From Crotophaga sulcirostris (Eukaryota; Chordata; Aves; Cuculiformes; Crotophagidae), in NCBI GenBank assembly GCA_013397455.1, contig VYZB01000120.1, positions 376,595-440,594 of the forward strand: a stretch of DNA of 64,000 nt. The letters run 5' to 3'. Positions 46,251 to 59,200 of the stretch are shown here, in pieces. The notes beneath the pieces were generated by a model that ran no database searches, was not told the DNA's origin, and saw only the letters and a program-made list of their open reading frames with translations. Numbering within the stretch: the stretch's first letter is position 1; each line of letters opens with the position of its first letter. The translations under genes and the position numbers were made by a program.

Positions 46251-49200
46251 ATTGTAAATCAGTGTTAATCCTCACAAAAAAAAAAAACCAAAACCAAAAC
46301 CAAACAAACAAAAAAGAAAAACATCTCAGTTATTGACAATCAATAGCCAATAAATCTGATGTTATAACTCCATGTTAATCCAGAATTTTACTCAACAGCA
46401 ACGTTTATAAAACGATATCACCTCCTGTTTTGTAACATCTCACTCCCACAAAAGACAGAGGAAAAAAGCCTGAAGATGGGGAAATCCTAGAGGAAGTAAA
46501 CTGGAGGTTGAGTCAACACTCTAGCTGTGGAGTCAGAGGGTAGATGAAAAATCCTGAAATGCGCACGTCTGCTTCAGTGAGCTTTGCTGATCCAGATCCA
46601 GATGTGTTAAGACAGACAGGGGAGATTCCAGTCATCTCCATGATGTTTCTCAATATTCAGGCTCTGCTGTGTGTGAGGTGTCTTACAAACACGGCTGGAA
46701 CATCTCTGTTTTCCCATGTTACAGGACGACTGCCAATTTGTCATACCGGCTTGTTCATATTGTCTCATTTGGTAACACACAAGCTGTACATTTGAACTTA
46801 TTTACCCACCTGGAGCCTGAACAAATCACCTTGCTAACCTGCTCAGGTTTAGCGTGGGTCCAGTGAGAGGATTCCTGTTTGAGTTCCTTCCAGGCTATTG
46901 CCACCAATGCATGGGCTTTTAGTGCACAGGAAAAGGAGTTAACCCTTTTCAGTTCTTCCTAGGTCAGTCTGTAAATCCTTTCTCTTTCCAGTATATTGAA
47001 TTCAAGGACGATTCTCACCTCCACTAAATTAATTTAATAAATTTAGGCCAAGTCACCTCACATACTAGTATAGACAGACCATGGCACCGTGGCTTGTCTT
47101 GCCTCTATACCTCTGTAGCATCCATTTTGAAAGAAGTTTTATACTTCCTGTTGGGCTGGATAACTGCACCCTTACAAAGCTGAGAAACTGAAATAGGTTG
47201 ACCTCTTTCATACTTTTCTGAATCATCACTGAGCAAAAAAACATTATCATGAGGAAAAGAAACTAGGACAATGACTGAGTGGGACAGTGGAGATACACAT
47301 TGGTCCACTGGTGCTAAAAATGTCTGGAAATAAGTGGGGACATTTTTGACCTTCATCTAGAAGGAGAAATCAGAGAGGTGCCAATAAGAATTCAGGCTAA
47401 CAAAAGGTATTTTGCCTAGTTAGAATATTTATTTTGCCTGGGCACTTGGAAGATAATGACTATAACAATAGTCCAACTGCAGCAGAAGGGAAAGCAGCCA
47501 GGCAATAGTTTTGTTCCTGGCAAGGAGCTGAAGCACTTAATACCTTTGGTTGTGTTTCATGCAACCAGGCAGATAAGTTATGAAAGAATATTACAGGACG
47601 GGAAAATGTAAAAGTGAATTGAAGCATATAACAAAGCTGCTTTCATCAGAAGGTACATAAGAGGGTGATACCTTGGAGAAGGTTGACTGATCAAGGGCTG
47701 AGAGTTTTGAATAGCAAGACTATTTGGAATTGGAACATAAGATTCAGAATTGGAAAGCTGACTTGGGTTAAATGTTAACAAAACAACCAGAATTTGTGAA
47801 ACAGAGGAAGTTACCTAGCCCAGCTGGAACGAAGAAGAGGAAGGACAATAGCCTTGCACAGATGCCAAGACAGAGATTTCAGCACTCTCCGGCAAAAAAG
47901 CCCAGAAACAGAAAGACAAGCACAGATCAAATTTCAAATCCTTTTGAAATAAAAATAAAATTAAGGAGCTATACACATAGCAACAAACAACACGAACCAA
48001 CACAATGTCTGGCATCGGGATGGTGGTGTAAGATCTGCACAGGATTACATCACTGTGGAAGAGCTTGCCAGCAGTAGCAGGTTGCGCACAGCAGGCTCGG
48101 AGGGATGACAGCAGCCCAGCCAGCTCAGAGGAATGCTTTGTACAAGCATTGACTGGAAAGCACACCAGGGGAACGAATGAGGGAGCGAAGAGAGGAAAGA
48201 AAGAATGAAGCATTGTTCGGAGAACAAATGGGATATTTGCCCTCAGGTGTGGAGCCACTATGATGCCAAAGGCCACTGGTACTTGGGAAAATCTACAGCA
48301 GTAAAAGGCAGGCAAGGGAAAAAAATCTGTTCTCATTCTGGCTGGCTGACACCAGTAAGAGGGGTGCACTGCCTTAAGGAGAGTGGTCTGGCAGAGATTG
48401 AGGCAGGACCATGGGGTGGTTGCAGAGACACTGAAGTCCCTCTTTGTGCAGCAAAGACTGCAAACACAGAAAGGCTTTAGGCAGGAGCCTTCTGGCGTGT
48501 CTTGATTTTTGCTGTTCACTCTATTTCCAGGTGAATTGGGAGCTGAGGTAGTTGAAGGGAAATGTTCAGAGACACCTTGGTAAGACTCTGGTCACAGATT
48601 CCTGGAGAGAAGTGTTTAACACTTCTGCAGGTGGCTTTGCAAGCATCTGCAAAGCTGGGGGTGGGCAAGAGGGCTGGCGTCCAGGGCATGAATCCAAAAA
48701 TGGTAAAACTGCAGGATTACATCTAGTGAGAGGAGAATGCAGAAAAACCTGCCATGAGAAAGGCGCCTTTGTCAAGAACTGTGAGGGTACAGAAACAGTG
48801 GCAGGCCCAAGCCCTCACTGGGAGACTAATCAGCCAGGGCTCGGATTACTGTGAACTTCACAGGGCCTCTGGCATTGCTTTACTCAAAATGTGGCTTCTC
48901 CTATATTTTCACAGCAGCTGACCCCTCTCAGGGGCCATCAGTAAGCAGCTTCTGCACTTGAATGGATAAATGGTACACAGGCCATGTCTCCAGTACTGCA
49001 TTCAGCCGACCTTACGTGTGTGCATTGCGTGTCTGATCTGCGTAGGCACTGCCGTTAGATGCACTGTGGCCACTCAGAATTGGTCTCCGTCCCACAGCAC
49101 TCAGTTGGCCACGCTCGATCTTCATGTATGCTGTGTAGACACATTGCCTCAAGACTCCAAAATCTTTATGATATCCTTGAGTACAAAGCTTAGCTCACGA

Positions 49201-49660
49201 TATTCATGGTGATGAAAAATAGGTTTTTTTTAATCCAGTTACTTTCCCTTTCTAGTGAAAGCCGAGGCTTGTCCCTCAGGAAGCTGTCCCTAGTAATCTG
49301 AGGGGCTGATAAAACAGAACAGATGCCAGTCAGCCCAGATCACGTCTCCTTTCACTAGTTCTGGACTTCTCTTTTTGGGCCTGAAATATATTACTAGAAG
49401 AGTCAGCTCTTAGAAAGGCAGCTTGCATTGAACTTAACTGTTACATTGCCTTGGAGCACAGAGAAGAACCAGAGTCTCATGACAGGGTTTGAGTATGCAA
49501 TAGTTCAGTCAAACCTGCTTATCCCCATTTCCAGCTATCTTGAAGTTGCACGAAAATCACTCCCTTCCACATGTTGACTTACTTTCTTAATCTTTGCCTC
49601 ACCCCAGAAAAATAAGACTTTAAATACAGGCTCTAAGGGTCTTCAGTTGAAAAAGAACAA
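46251..49660. other. Non-coding interval with overlapping long frames near 47.8-48.5 kb
   Basis: Contains the 234-codon minus-strand frame at 47815-48519, opposite a Lys/Arg-rich 101-codon plus-strand frame at 47772-48077. Neither has a recognisable domain, flanking splice pattern or codon signature strong enough to call a gene. Confidence 0.4.
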
Positions 49661-49661
49661 A

Positions 49662-50178
49662 AATCATAGAATCGTAGAATGTTTTGGGCTGGAAGGGACC
49701 ATAAAGGTCATCCAGTTCCAACCCCCTGCCATAGGCAGGGATACCTCCCATTAGGTCAGGCTGCTCAAAGCCTCATCCAGCCTGGCCTTGAACACTTCCA
49801 GGGAGGGGGCATCCATGACTGGGCAACCTGTGCCAGTACTTCACCACGCTCACAGTTAAAATTTTCTTCTCTATATCTAATCTAAATCTGCTCTCTTTCA
49901 TCTTAAAACCATTACCCCTCATCCTCTTACTGCATTCCCTGATAAAGAGCCCCTCCCCAGCTTTCCTGTAGCCCCCTTTAAGAACTGGAAGTCCACTATA
50001 AGGTCTCCCTGGAGCCTTTTCTCCTCTAGGTTGAACAACCTCAACTCTCTCAGCCTGTCTTCATATGGGAGGAGTCCCAGCCCTCTGCTCATTTCTGTGT
50101 CCCTCCTCTGGACTCACTCTTGCAAATCCACATCCTTCCTGTGCTGAGGACTCCAGAACTAAACTCAGTACTCCAGTT
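49662..50178 (-). repeat. CR1 LINE, reverse-oriented, 517 bp
   Basis: Tail AAATCATAGAATCGTAGAAT, then GGGCTGGAAGGGACCATAAA, AAGAGCCCCTCCCCAGCTTT and upstream ACCTCAACTCTCTCAGCCTG, ending near the ORF2-proximal block ACTCAGTACTCCAGTTAAA. Moderately diverged. Confidence 0.9.
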
Positions 50179-50878
50179 AAATCATCCAAGGGTATGGCAT
50201 TACTATTCCCAGAAGGAGAGAAGGGGAAATTTAAAGAGATTATCCACAAAAACCTGATGCCAAGCTGAGGTATTTTATGGCTGAGCCTCATCCTCCTGGA
50301 GGCCCCACAGAGCTCTGTGTGCCTGTCCAGGCTCTGCCAGCAGCCTGCATTTGCAGAGCAAGTAGGAGGACTTTTGACATCGTCTTACCAGACATTACTC
50401 CTTAGCAAAGTCTCTCATGTCAGAAGCCAGTGATGCCTTGGGAATATCTTGCAGTCATTACACAGGCTGTCTGCCACTCAGTGACAAGCTATTAAGTAAC
50501 TGTGTGTTACCACCAGGACCAAAACATTTCTGTTAATGTTTCTTCTTAATGGAGAAAAAAGTAGTGGTAACATTTTGAGTGACACCCAGGCAAAGTTGAT
50601 AATCCCCATTTCTTTCTTAGTGCTGCAGATTCCTGCTGCTGTGGGATCCTTCACTGCAGGGGAAGGCAAATGATGATTCTGTATGCTGTACATACTCACA
50701 TCGTTCAGGGTGGGAGTGCAAGCCCTTGCTGACACTGCTGGTGTGTTCACGTGCACCACAGTCCATGAGGAGAGTTTTTCAGTGACCCACAGTAATCCCA
50801 AGAAAAACAAAATAATCTCTTTTTCCTGACCTCGCCTGCATGTGGATGTGATCAGCACCGGGGTTCTGTCCTAGTGTT

Positions 50879-51321
50879 CATAGAATCACAGTATCATTAA
50901 GGTTGGAAAAGACCTCTAAGATTATTCAATCCAACCATCAGTCCAACACCACCATGCCTACTAAATCATGTCCCAAGGTGCCATGTCTACATGTTTTTTT
51001 GAATGCCTCCAGGGATGGTGACTCCATCACTTCCCTGGGCAGCCTGTGCCAATGCTTCACCAGTCTTGCAGTAAAGAAATTTCTCCTAATATCGAATCTA
51101 AATGTCCTCTAGCACAACTTTAGGCCATTTCCTTTCCTCCCATCACCTGTCACTTGGGAGAAGACCAATACCCACCTCGCTGCAACCTCCTTTCAGGCAG
51201 CTGTAGAGGGCAATAAGGTCACCCCTCAGCCTCCTCTTCTCCAGGGTAAACAATCCCAGTTCCCTCAGCTGCTCCTCATAAGACTTGTGCTCCAGGACCT
51301 TGTCTCCAGACTTGTTGCCCG
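50879..51321 (-). repeat. CR1 LINE, reverse-oriented, 443 bp
   Basis: CATAGAATCACAGTATCATT tail, GGTTGGAAAAGACCTCTAAG, then AACTTTAGGCCATTTCCTTT and CCTCCTCTTCTCCAGGGTAA. It lies 700 bases from the previous CR1 in the same orientation. Confidence 0.92.
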
Positions 51322-53040
51322 GAACAAAACTAATTGTCCCATGAAGCCCTGTCTAAACTCATGCTGCCACAAGTATGATAGCAAAGGTTTTAAAACACAG
51401 TTATTTTAATTTCTGTGACATGTCTTTGGACTGTTGGATCAACCGCTGACAGAGTCAAGAACCTGACACCAGGCTGGAGGTGGGCTTTCTAGCTTTTTTT
51501 TTTTTTTCCCCTATTTCAGTCACCTAATTGTATTTGAACAAAGCAAAAGTGATTATCTCAGCTGTCACTGGGACGGAAGTGGCGCTGTAAATAGATAGGA
51601 TCCAGACCACATAGCACTTTAAAGATCCAATTGCAACATGCTGATATACAAGTAGTGACAAATAGGAAACCACTGCAGCCTTTCAGGCATCAAGGCAAAG
51701 CTTTCACAGGGACTATCACCATTGTCAGCTACTTCATTCATACCTCTGAGTACCATCTTATGTAGAGTGTGCTGCAAAAGCTCCTGCTCAAAGCTGCTGT
51801 TCAGCTTTAACGAGAAAAGGAAGCGGTAGGCAGAAATAAAGTAAATTGAGCTGCCACAGTTATGGCAACCCTAAGAGTGGCTGAATCGATGAGAAGCAAA
51901 AAGTATATTACGGGTGATGTAGACTTTTGAAAGGAAGGATGTTATTGAGAAGGGTAAGGTTAGAAAATCATCATTAAAGGAGGATTTAAAGCTATAAGCA
52001 AAGACTCAGTCAGCCTGAAAGAAATCTTCACACAATTAAGCATATACCTAACTGGGCTTCTTATATAACTTAGCTTGCACTTGAATAGCTTTCCACACAA
52101 ATAGTAGTTGTTCCCATCACAGCAGAGGTTCTCTGAAATTTTGTGTCAGCACCCATTTTAGGTGAATCAACCTGGGTTTAGGAAATGCTTCCTGTTACAA
52201 AATCATAGGTCTTTTGATATCCAGCACAATTAAATAAAATGTATGGCTTTCCCTATTGTTGTGGATTGATAAGTGGCTGATACCCACAGCACATCATCTG
52301 TAGGTGAAATACTGCCTGAATTGATAAATAATTTTATATTTGCAGATATACTACCATTAAGTCAAGTCTGATTCTGCTAGCAATTCTAATACCCTAACTT
52401 TACATCTTTTTAGAATTGTTAGTGTATTTTACAACAAATATTTTTATTTCAAGGGTGCTTTTCATGGAGCAAGATGCTTCTTGGTGTAAGTATAACCAGC
52501 AGCATTTTTATGGTAGACTGTAACAGTAAACAAACAACTGAATTTGCTAGATTTCTCTGAATAGTAGAAGATGTTTAATTCCTATATGTAATAAGTTATA
52601 GGAGTTTATTTTTACATGTTATATTCAAAACTCTAAATTCTGCTAAGTCTTGGATACCTTTATTAGAACCAGGACTGGTTATGGATAGGGATAAGTAATT
52701 CTTTGATGCTTCCATTGAAAGCATATCCACAACGAACTGTATTATATAAACTCCCAAGTTTCATTTTACTTATCAAATAATTGCAGTACATGTAGTATAC
52801 TTCAGAGCCTAATGTTACTAAGCCATGCAAAATCTGTTAACAACTCACAGAATTCCATTAATGCAAATACTAACATGAGTAATTTCAATTTTTTCTTCTT
52901 CTTCTTTTTAAAAGTAAATGAAATACAGACATCTGATCTAAGGAAGCCCAAACAAAGACTACATGGCAAGGGTGTTTTGCTCATGTTCACTTCTGAGTAT
53001 AAAACAGAAGAAGGTTTATTCTGTTCTGCATCTCCAAGTG
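51322..53040. other. Non-coding interval
   Basis: AT-rich, with a T15-type homopolymer near 51495-51510. No exon or repeat family recognised. Confidence 0.5.
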
Positions 53041-53233
53041 AGAGTAGTGGAGCACTGTAACAGCTCTCCAGGGAAGCAGACGTGGTGCCAAGCCTGACAA
53101 TATTCAAGAAGCATTTGGACAACGTCCTCAGACACACGGTGTAAATTTTGGGATTGACCTATGCAGAGACAGGAGTTGGACTCCATGATCCTTGTGGGTC
53201 CCTTGCAACTCAGGACATTCTGTGATTCTGTGA
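53041..53233 (+). repeat. CR1 LINE 3' end
   Basis: GAGCACTGTAACAGCTCTCC, GCCAAGCCTGACAATATTCA and GACACACGGTGTAAATTTTG, then tail ATTCTGTGATTCTGTG. Same subfamily as 27843-28368, 5'-truncated to about 190 bases. Confidence 0.92.
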
Positions 53234-56200
53234 ACGCTACGGTCAAATAATTTTTGAAGTGCCAAAGGAAATTACTACTCAGGAAAAGTTCAGATCATAA
53301 TCCTGTGTTTGTCTTGGAAGGGTCATAGGTTACCTGCACTGTGCTGACCTCATCGACATGACTTGTACCGACTAGAGGAGCTATCCTGTAATTTTACAAT
53401 TAATTTTGATTATATGGTGCAATCATATGCCATCAGCACCCTTGTCAAAGTTCCAGTTTTACACTTTCATCCTCCCTCAGGCTGCAGCTTGAGAGAGAGT
53501 CTCATGCAGGACAGTTGCAGGGAGGAAAGTTAGGTGTCTAAAAGATGGATATCCATATCTATACTAGTTGCATTATACTTCCTTTAGTGCTGATGGTCTG
53601 AAAGAGACACCTCCAGAGAGCAATTCATCTCACTTCAAGGTAAATGGCTGAAGTAGATCAAACAAACTGCCCTCTGGAGATACTTGTTGCTGTCCTTTAT
53701 TTATATAGCAGGCTTTAGGCGAGTATTTAGGTGGTGAGATGCACCCCAACTTCAATGTTTATGTTGCTTTGAAAACAGAACTGAGCCATTTAGGACTTCT
53801 ACACGTGGGAGTGGCATGTAAAGCCTTTGGTGGTGTTCCAAGGTCACTGGAAATGTGCAGCTTCCACAACACTGCAGCAGTACCTCTCTGGCACTCGGTG
53901 TAAACCCAAACAATGTGACAACCCCTTTTGTATATACGTCCTGGCTACTGCTGTAGCCAAAATGTTCTCTGACCGTGCTTCTGTCTCAGGGTATTCTGAC
54001 AGGGCACGACGGGGCCATTCTGCCAACTCTTTGCCACCCAAAAAATAGTCTTATGATAACAAAAATCATAGATATAAGGGGCTTTGTGGTTTTGTTAACC
54101 ATTTGTATGAAGACAGTTCACATAGACCATGACAGAAACCTAGAGCAGGCTTTTCCTTGACATTCCTCACCAATATACTGTGTCTGGGACAGCCCAGTGC
54201 CTCTTCCATGGGGTGCTGCAGACCTCATCAGCTTTTCCACAGTAGAGCTTACACTGCTGTTGCCACACCTGGAGCTGATCAGCGGTACAGCTTGAGGGAA
54301 GCTCAGCCTTTGGTAAGGCTACAGGGCTGGAGATCTGGCTGGAAACCACATGCTGAGACAGCAGCTGGTAGCTAAGGAGAACGGGTGAGAATAATGTAGT
54401 CACCCAGCAGCCCTGGAGCAGTGCTCACACCCGTGTTTAGGGAGCTGGCCATTAGGTTTCATTAGCTCCTCTGGCTGCTGGAACAAAATAACATTTCAAG
54501 TGGAAAGGTGCAGTTTTGGTTTTCTAGTACACCCACTTACTCTGCTCTTTAAATCAGAGGTTTTGCTCTTTTCAGTCTAAACCAATATAGACTTGTGGGC
54601 AAGGGAGTAGTTATTTTTTGAAGGGGAAGGTGACACAGGGCAGCAGTTTTTCACAGCCCTGATCTCAAACACAATTATATATTCTTTTCTACTGTTTGAT
54701 CAGTTTGGTTTTCTGAGTTCACAGTTATAGGTAGCGTAACCATTTACCTTGGTTCACTGCAGCTTTATAATATCCAGTGCAATTCACTTGAAAAAATAAA
54801 CTGAATCCAGATTTCAAGTTCATTTTAAGAGCAAGTAAAATGTTTGGCTTGCAAAGCTTGCCTTTCAGTAGGCTGAATGTGTTTCCGTGGTAGCAGCTTC
54901 CAGGAAACTCTTAGGTTACAATTACAAGAAGTTAAAACTGCAGCAGCAGGATTGTTAACTGGAAGTCAGAATTTCCTTTACACCGTTCCTCTTATGCTTA
55001 TTCCTAATAGGCTAGTTTAAATACTTGGTTTCTTTTCTTTTTCTGTTACATTGTTTCTGTATTTTCAGTACTTTTTTTCTTCCTCATCCTAATAACTTCT
55101 AATTATTTGTTCTTTGGTCTGGTTCTTTTACCTTATACCGGATTATCTACTTAGAGTAGCATTTTCCAACAGTGCCTCCAGGCTATGGGTCTCTCTCCTT
55201 CAAATTTATTAGGGATATATCCAATTCTTAAAACAGGTTAAAGACACTTTTTGTATTCCTTTCCAGGCTTTCTAATTATAAGGTCTGTAATCCAAAGAAG
55301 AATCTAAGCAGGAAAGTCTGTGATAAGAACAATAAAAACAGTTTTTGCTCTAAGGAACAAAACTGAACCAGACTTCTCAAAGTAAAGGAAGAGGAGGAAA
55401 GAAGGTAATGGGTGGATTCAGTTGGAAGAAAAACATTGGGATTTTTAACAAAATAATAATTTAGATAATAAGAAACCATGAGTGAAGATAACTATATCAT
55501 AATATAAAATCTGAAGAAAGAAATGGAAACATGATTCAATAAGTCTCAGCAAAAGACGAATCTAGGGATGATACTGCAAGACAGATGGTATCCCAAACAG
55601 ATCTGTGCTCCACAAACTCAAATGACCCCTTTCCTTTAAGTTAAGATGCAAGGAGATGACCCTGAGAAAGTGTGAAAGTGAGAAAGGACAGGGCTGGAAT
55701 GCTGGCTGAGAGAGCCACAGGGACAGACGACAGTTTGTTTCATCCTATCTGTCTGTTACTTGAACATAGATCTGAAAGACAATAAGGACTAAAGATCTAT
55801 TTTTCACTACTCAACATATTATGAAATTCTTTGCAAAATAAATGCAAAGCTTGTCAAAAGCAGAAGCATTTCTATTTGGTCAGATTTTGCTCATTTTACT
55901 GTTATCATGGGATTGAGAAAGCATGCTGAGAAACTGGGAAAAATTTGCTTCAGAAGGAACGACACACAGCTTTATATTTGTTTCCTTATTCTATATGTAA
56001 AATACAAAAATTAAAGAACTGTTTATATCGTTGTTTGTATAGCAGATGTGAGGTTTACAGACAATCTGTCACTGATGCATCCACTGGAACGTGTCAGTAA
56101 ATCTGTGGCCCCACTTCTCCTTACAGCTGCTTTTATATTTGGAGTATAAGCCATGTTACAGTCTGAAGGACTGGTCAGTTTAGAGGACAGCTGTGGTGTG

Positions 56201-59200
56201 TTTAGGAGAGAACCTAAGGACAGCATGGCTCCAAAATGAAACTGTGTTTGGCTACCCAGTCCTCTAACATGTGAGACATTTCTACGGACAAAAGGCTTCC
56301 AGCAGTGGAGACGGAACCTTCCAGGGATGCCTTGCAATTTCTTCCCCACTCTACACTACAGGCTTTGAAGACTCTTTCTGTGAATTTTTCTTGTCTAACG
56401 AGATGGCAGTATGTGGATGGATGAATGGATGGAATATATACTATTGGAAAAAAAAATCAAAACATTCCAGCAAACACACTTTTTTTTTTTTCCATGAGAA
56501 AAAAACCACGTTAGTCACATTGCTTAATACGCTTCTGGGAAGCTCTTAGAGGTTATGGTTGCTACAGCTAATACTGCACAGAACAGGGCAACTGTAGCTT
56601 GCAAACAGACAACAACCTCATCATTTTGTTGACAAACTTTTTTGTTCACACATGCAATTAAACTTAAATATAAGGACTGTTTGGTAGTTTTTGGAAGACT
56701 AAGACTAAAATCTAAGTGATGTGTAGCAAGCAAGACCTGTTCTGAACATAAATTTCTTTTCTGTGCCTTTTTTTTTTTTTTGTAACAACACAAATACATT
56801 TGAAACAGCACGTCAGGAAAACCTAGGAAATCAAGCCTAAAATAGCCTTTTTTCCTTTGTCCCTGCAAAGGAAGGCTGACAAATGCTCATGAGCTTCCAT
56901 TCATCATGTTTCATAGGAAAACAGGAGACACCAGGCATCTTGAGCCAGTCTGTATTGATTCATGCACAGGGATCCTCCTCCAAAGACTGTTGTGCTTAAC
57001 AGCTAAGCAAATTCCCACTGCCCTTCTAAGAAATACAAGTTTTGTCCTAAGTCACATCGGTCACTGGTCACATTTGAAAAGGTTCAAATAATCATTTATT
57101 ATTATTATTATTTTGATTAGGAGATGCTTTTAGGTAGAATTGCACATTCCAAAGTCTGTTGCATAGTCCAGGATTGATTAAGAAGCATTTATCTTTATTT
57201 CTTGGAAAGATATCTGACTTTTGCTCTTTCATTCTGTACTAGTCAAGATAATTTCAGCATTCTGGTTTACGATTTTCTTATTTACAACACATCCACAAAC
57301 TCACTCTTGCAGCTGTTCCTCATGTGATTATTTCTAGTAGTTTCATTGTGGTTACCCATGTGAATAAGGCTTATTGTTGTGGTATACCATCACGGGCTAC
57401 AAATATGCAAAAAATTATAAAGGGACAGGAAACTTTCAAACCCTTTAAATAATTTCTTTTGTTTTTGAATACATATTGTTTTTTTGTTTTGCTTGGGGTT
57501 TTTGTTTTGTTCCAGGATTGCCCTGCGGCTATTTAAAAATAGCTTGAAAAAAGTTTAAAAACTGCTTCTACTGATTTACTTTAAGTAAGTCAACCACAGG
57601 ATAGAAAGCAGTTCCAAAATCTGCCAAAATATTAGCCAGTAGAAAATAGCAATTATGCAGTTATTTTTATTAGCTGCATATTGTATGAAAATATAAATAT
57701 CTAGACAATAAAATATTGCATAGATTATTTTAATTTATGACAGTATATGACATTTATTTGTGACAATATAATTGCTATGTTTATGATAAATGACAGCCAG
57801 ACAAACTGGCAAGAAAGAAAGCATAGCAACCAAAGCCTAGTATTTTGGAGTATATATTTATACTGGAGAAACTAGCTCCTAAGTATACTACTGTAACGGA
57901 TATTGGGCAAGCGTGGACTATACAAAAAAAAAATCTGTTTTCCTTTTCTTGTGAACAGCATATGGTAAAAACTGTTCCCTTGTGCCAGCAAGGATCTCTG
58001 CTGCATCAGTTACTCTGCCATGGAGAGAAGAACTATGAGCTTTTGGACTCGCAGACAGTGTAAACAACCACCACTTGATCATTTTGCTGAATACAGCTCA
58101 CATCCTATTACTTATTTCTCAGCTCATGTCTTGGAACTGTATCTAAACTGACCTCAAAACAAGGAACACTTATCCAAGTTCTTTCTGTATGTAAAAGTTA
58201 CCTAATCAGAATGAAAGAAATGTGAGCTATGCCAAATTAAGCAAACAAGCAGACAAGTTAATAATGGAGGATTTGTAGTCACAAAGACTACTTTGAACTA
58301 CAGTGTCTGCAGGAGACACTGCCAGTGTATTTATGTGTTAGGCTATCAGTCAGCTTCTCCATGCTGCTCGTAGTTTAAAGTGGGTGGGAAGTCACAAATA
58401 TTGACACTGCAAGGAACATATTACCAGTTTGTTTAGTAAGGGGTGTAGTCTCATAATAATAAATATCATACCTTGACATTGAAGAACTGAAATACCAAAA
58501 TCATTCTGCAGTTTTAATGGCAACATCTTTGACTACATCAAGAAAGACGCTGATTACAGATAAGAAATCCAGGAATCAGCATATGGTCTGGCTTAGCTGG
58601 AAATCTCCATCACTACTGAGCAGAAAAATCCTCTTCTAAAGGCTACAACAACCCTTATGCTGATAATGAAAGAAAGATGTGTCCCATGGTATGCACTTAA
58701 GCTGCTGCTGGCGGTCATGACATGACATGAGGCCTCTCTTAAAAGTGCGGTGCAAACCTAGACAGCAGTTCAGTGAAAGCTGTGAAAGTAAATAAACATT
58801 TTAAATTGTAGAAGTCAAACTCCAAATAATTTAAAAATCTTAGTTAACCAGTGCAAAACCTTATGCATCCATTTTTACTTTTGTTAAATGTAGACTTCAT
58901 TACCTCAGTATAACACCAACTATGTTCTGCATGTGTCTCCTGTTGGGTCTAAAACCAGACTTTAGTTGTACACCACTGAAAACAGAAGAAAATTATGTGG
59001 AATTGTGCTCACATTACATGAGTAAGTCCCCAAAAGATGTTACTAATACTCACGGGTAAGTTCTTACAATTAACACTGAAGAAGGAATAGCATCCCTGAA
59101 GCCTGAATTAAACTGATTAATTGACTGATAAACTGAAAGAAGTGTCATAACTCTCTTATGAGTCAGTGGAAAAGGCAGGAAGTGAATTATAATGTATCCT

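Noticed and set aside
46261..46320. A-rich run considered as the tail of a processed pseudogene
   Set aside because: It follows a CR1 3' end and has no gene-like sequence upstream; simple A/CAAAA expansion is sufficient.
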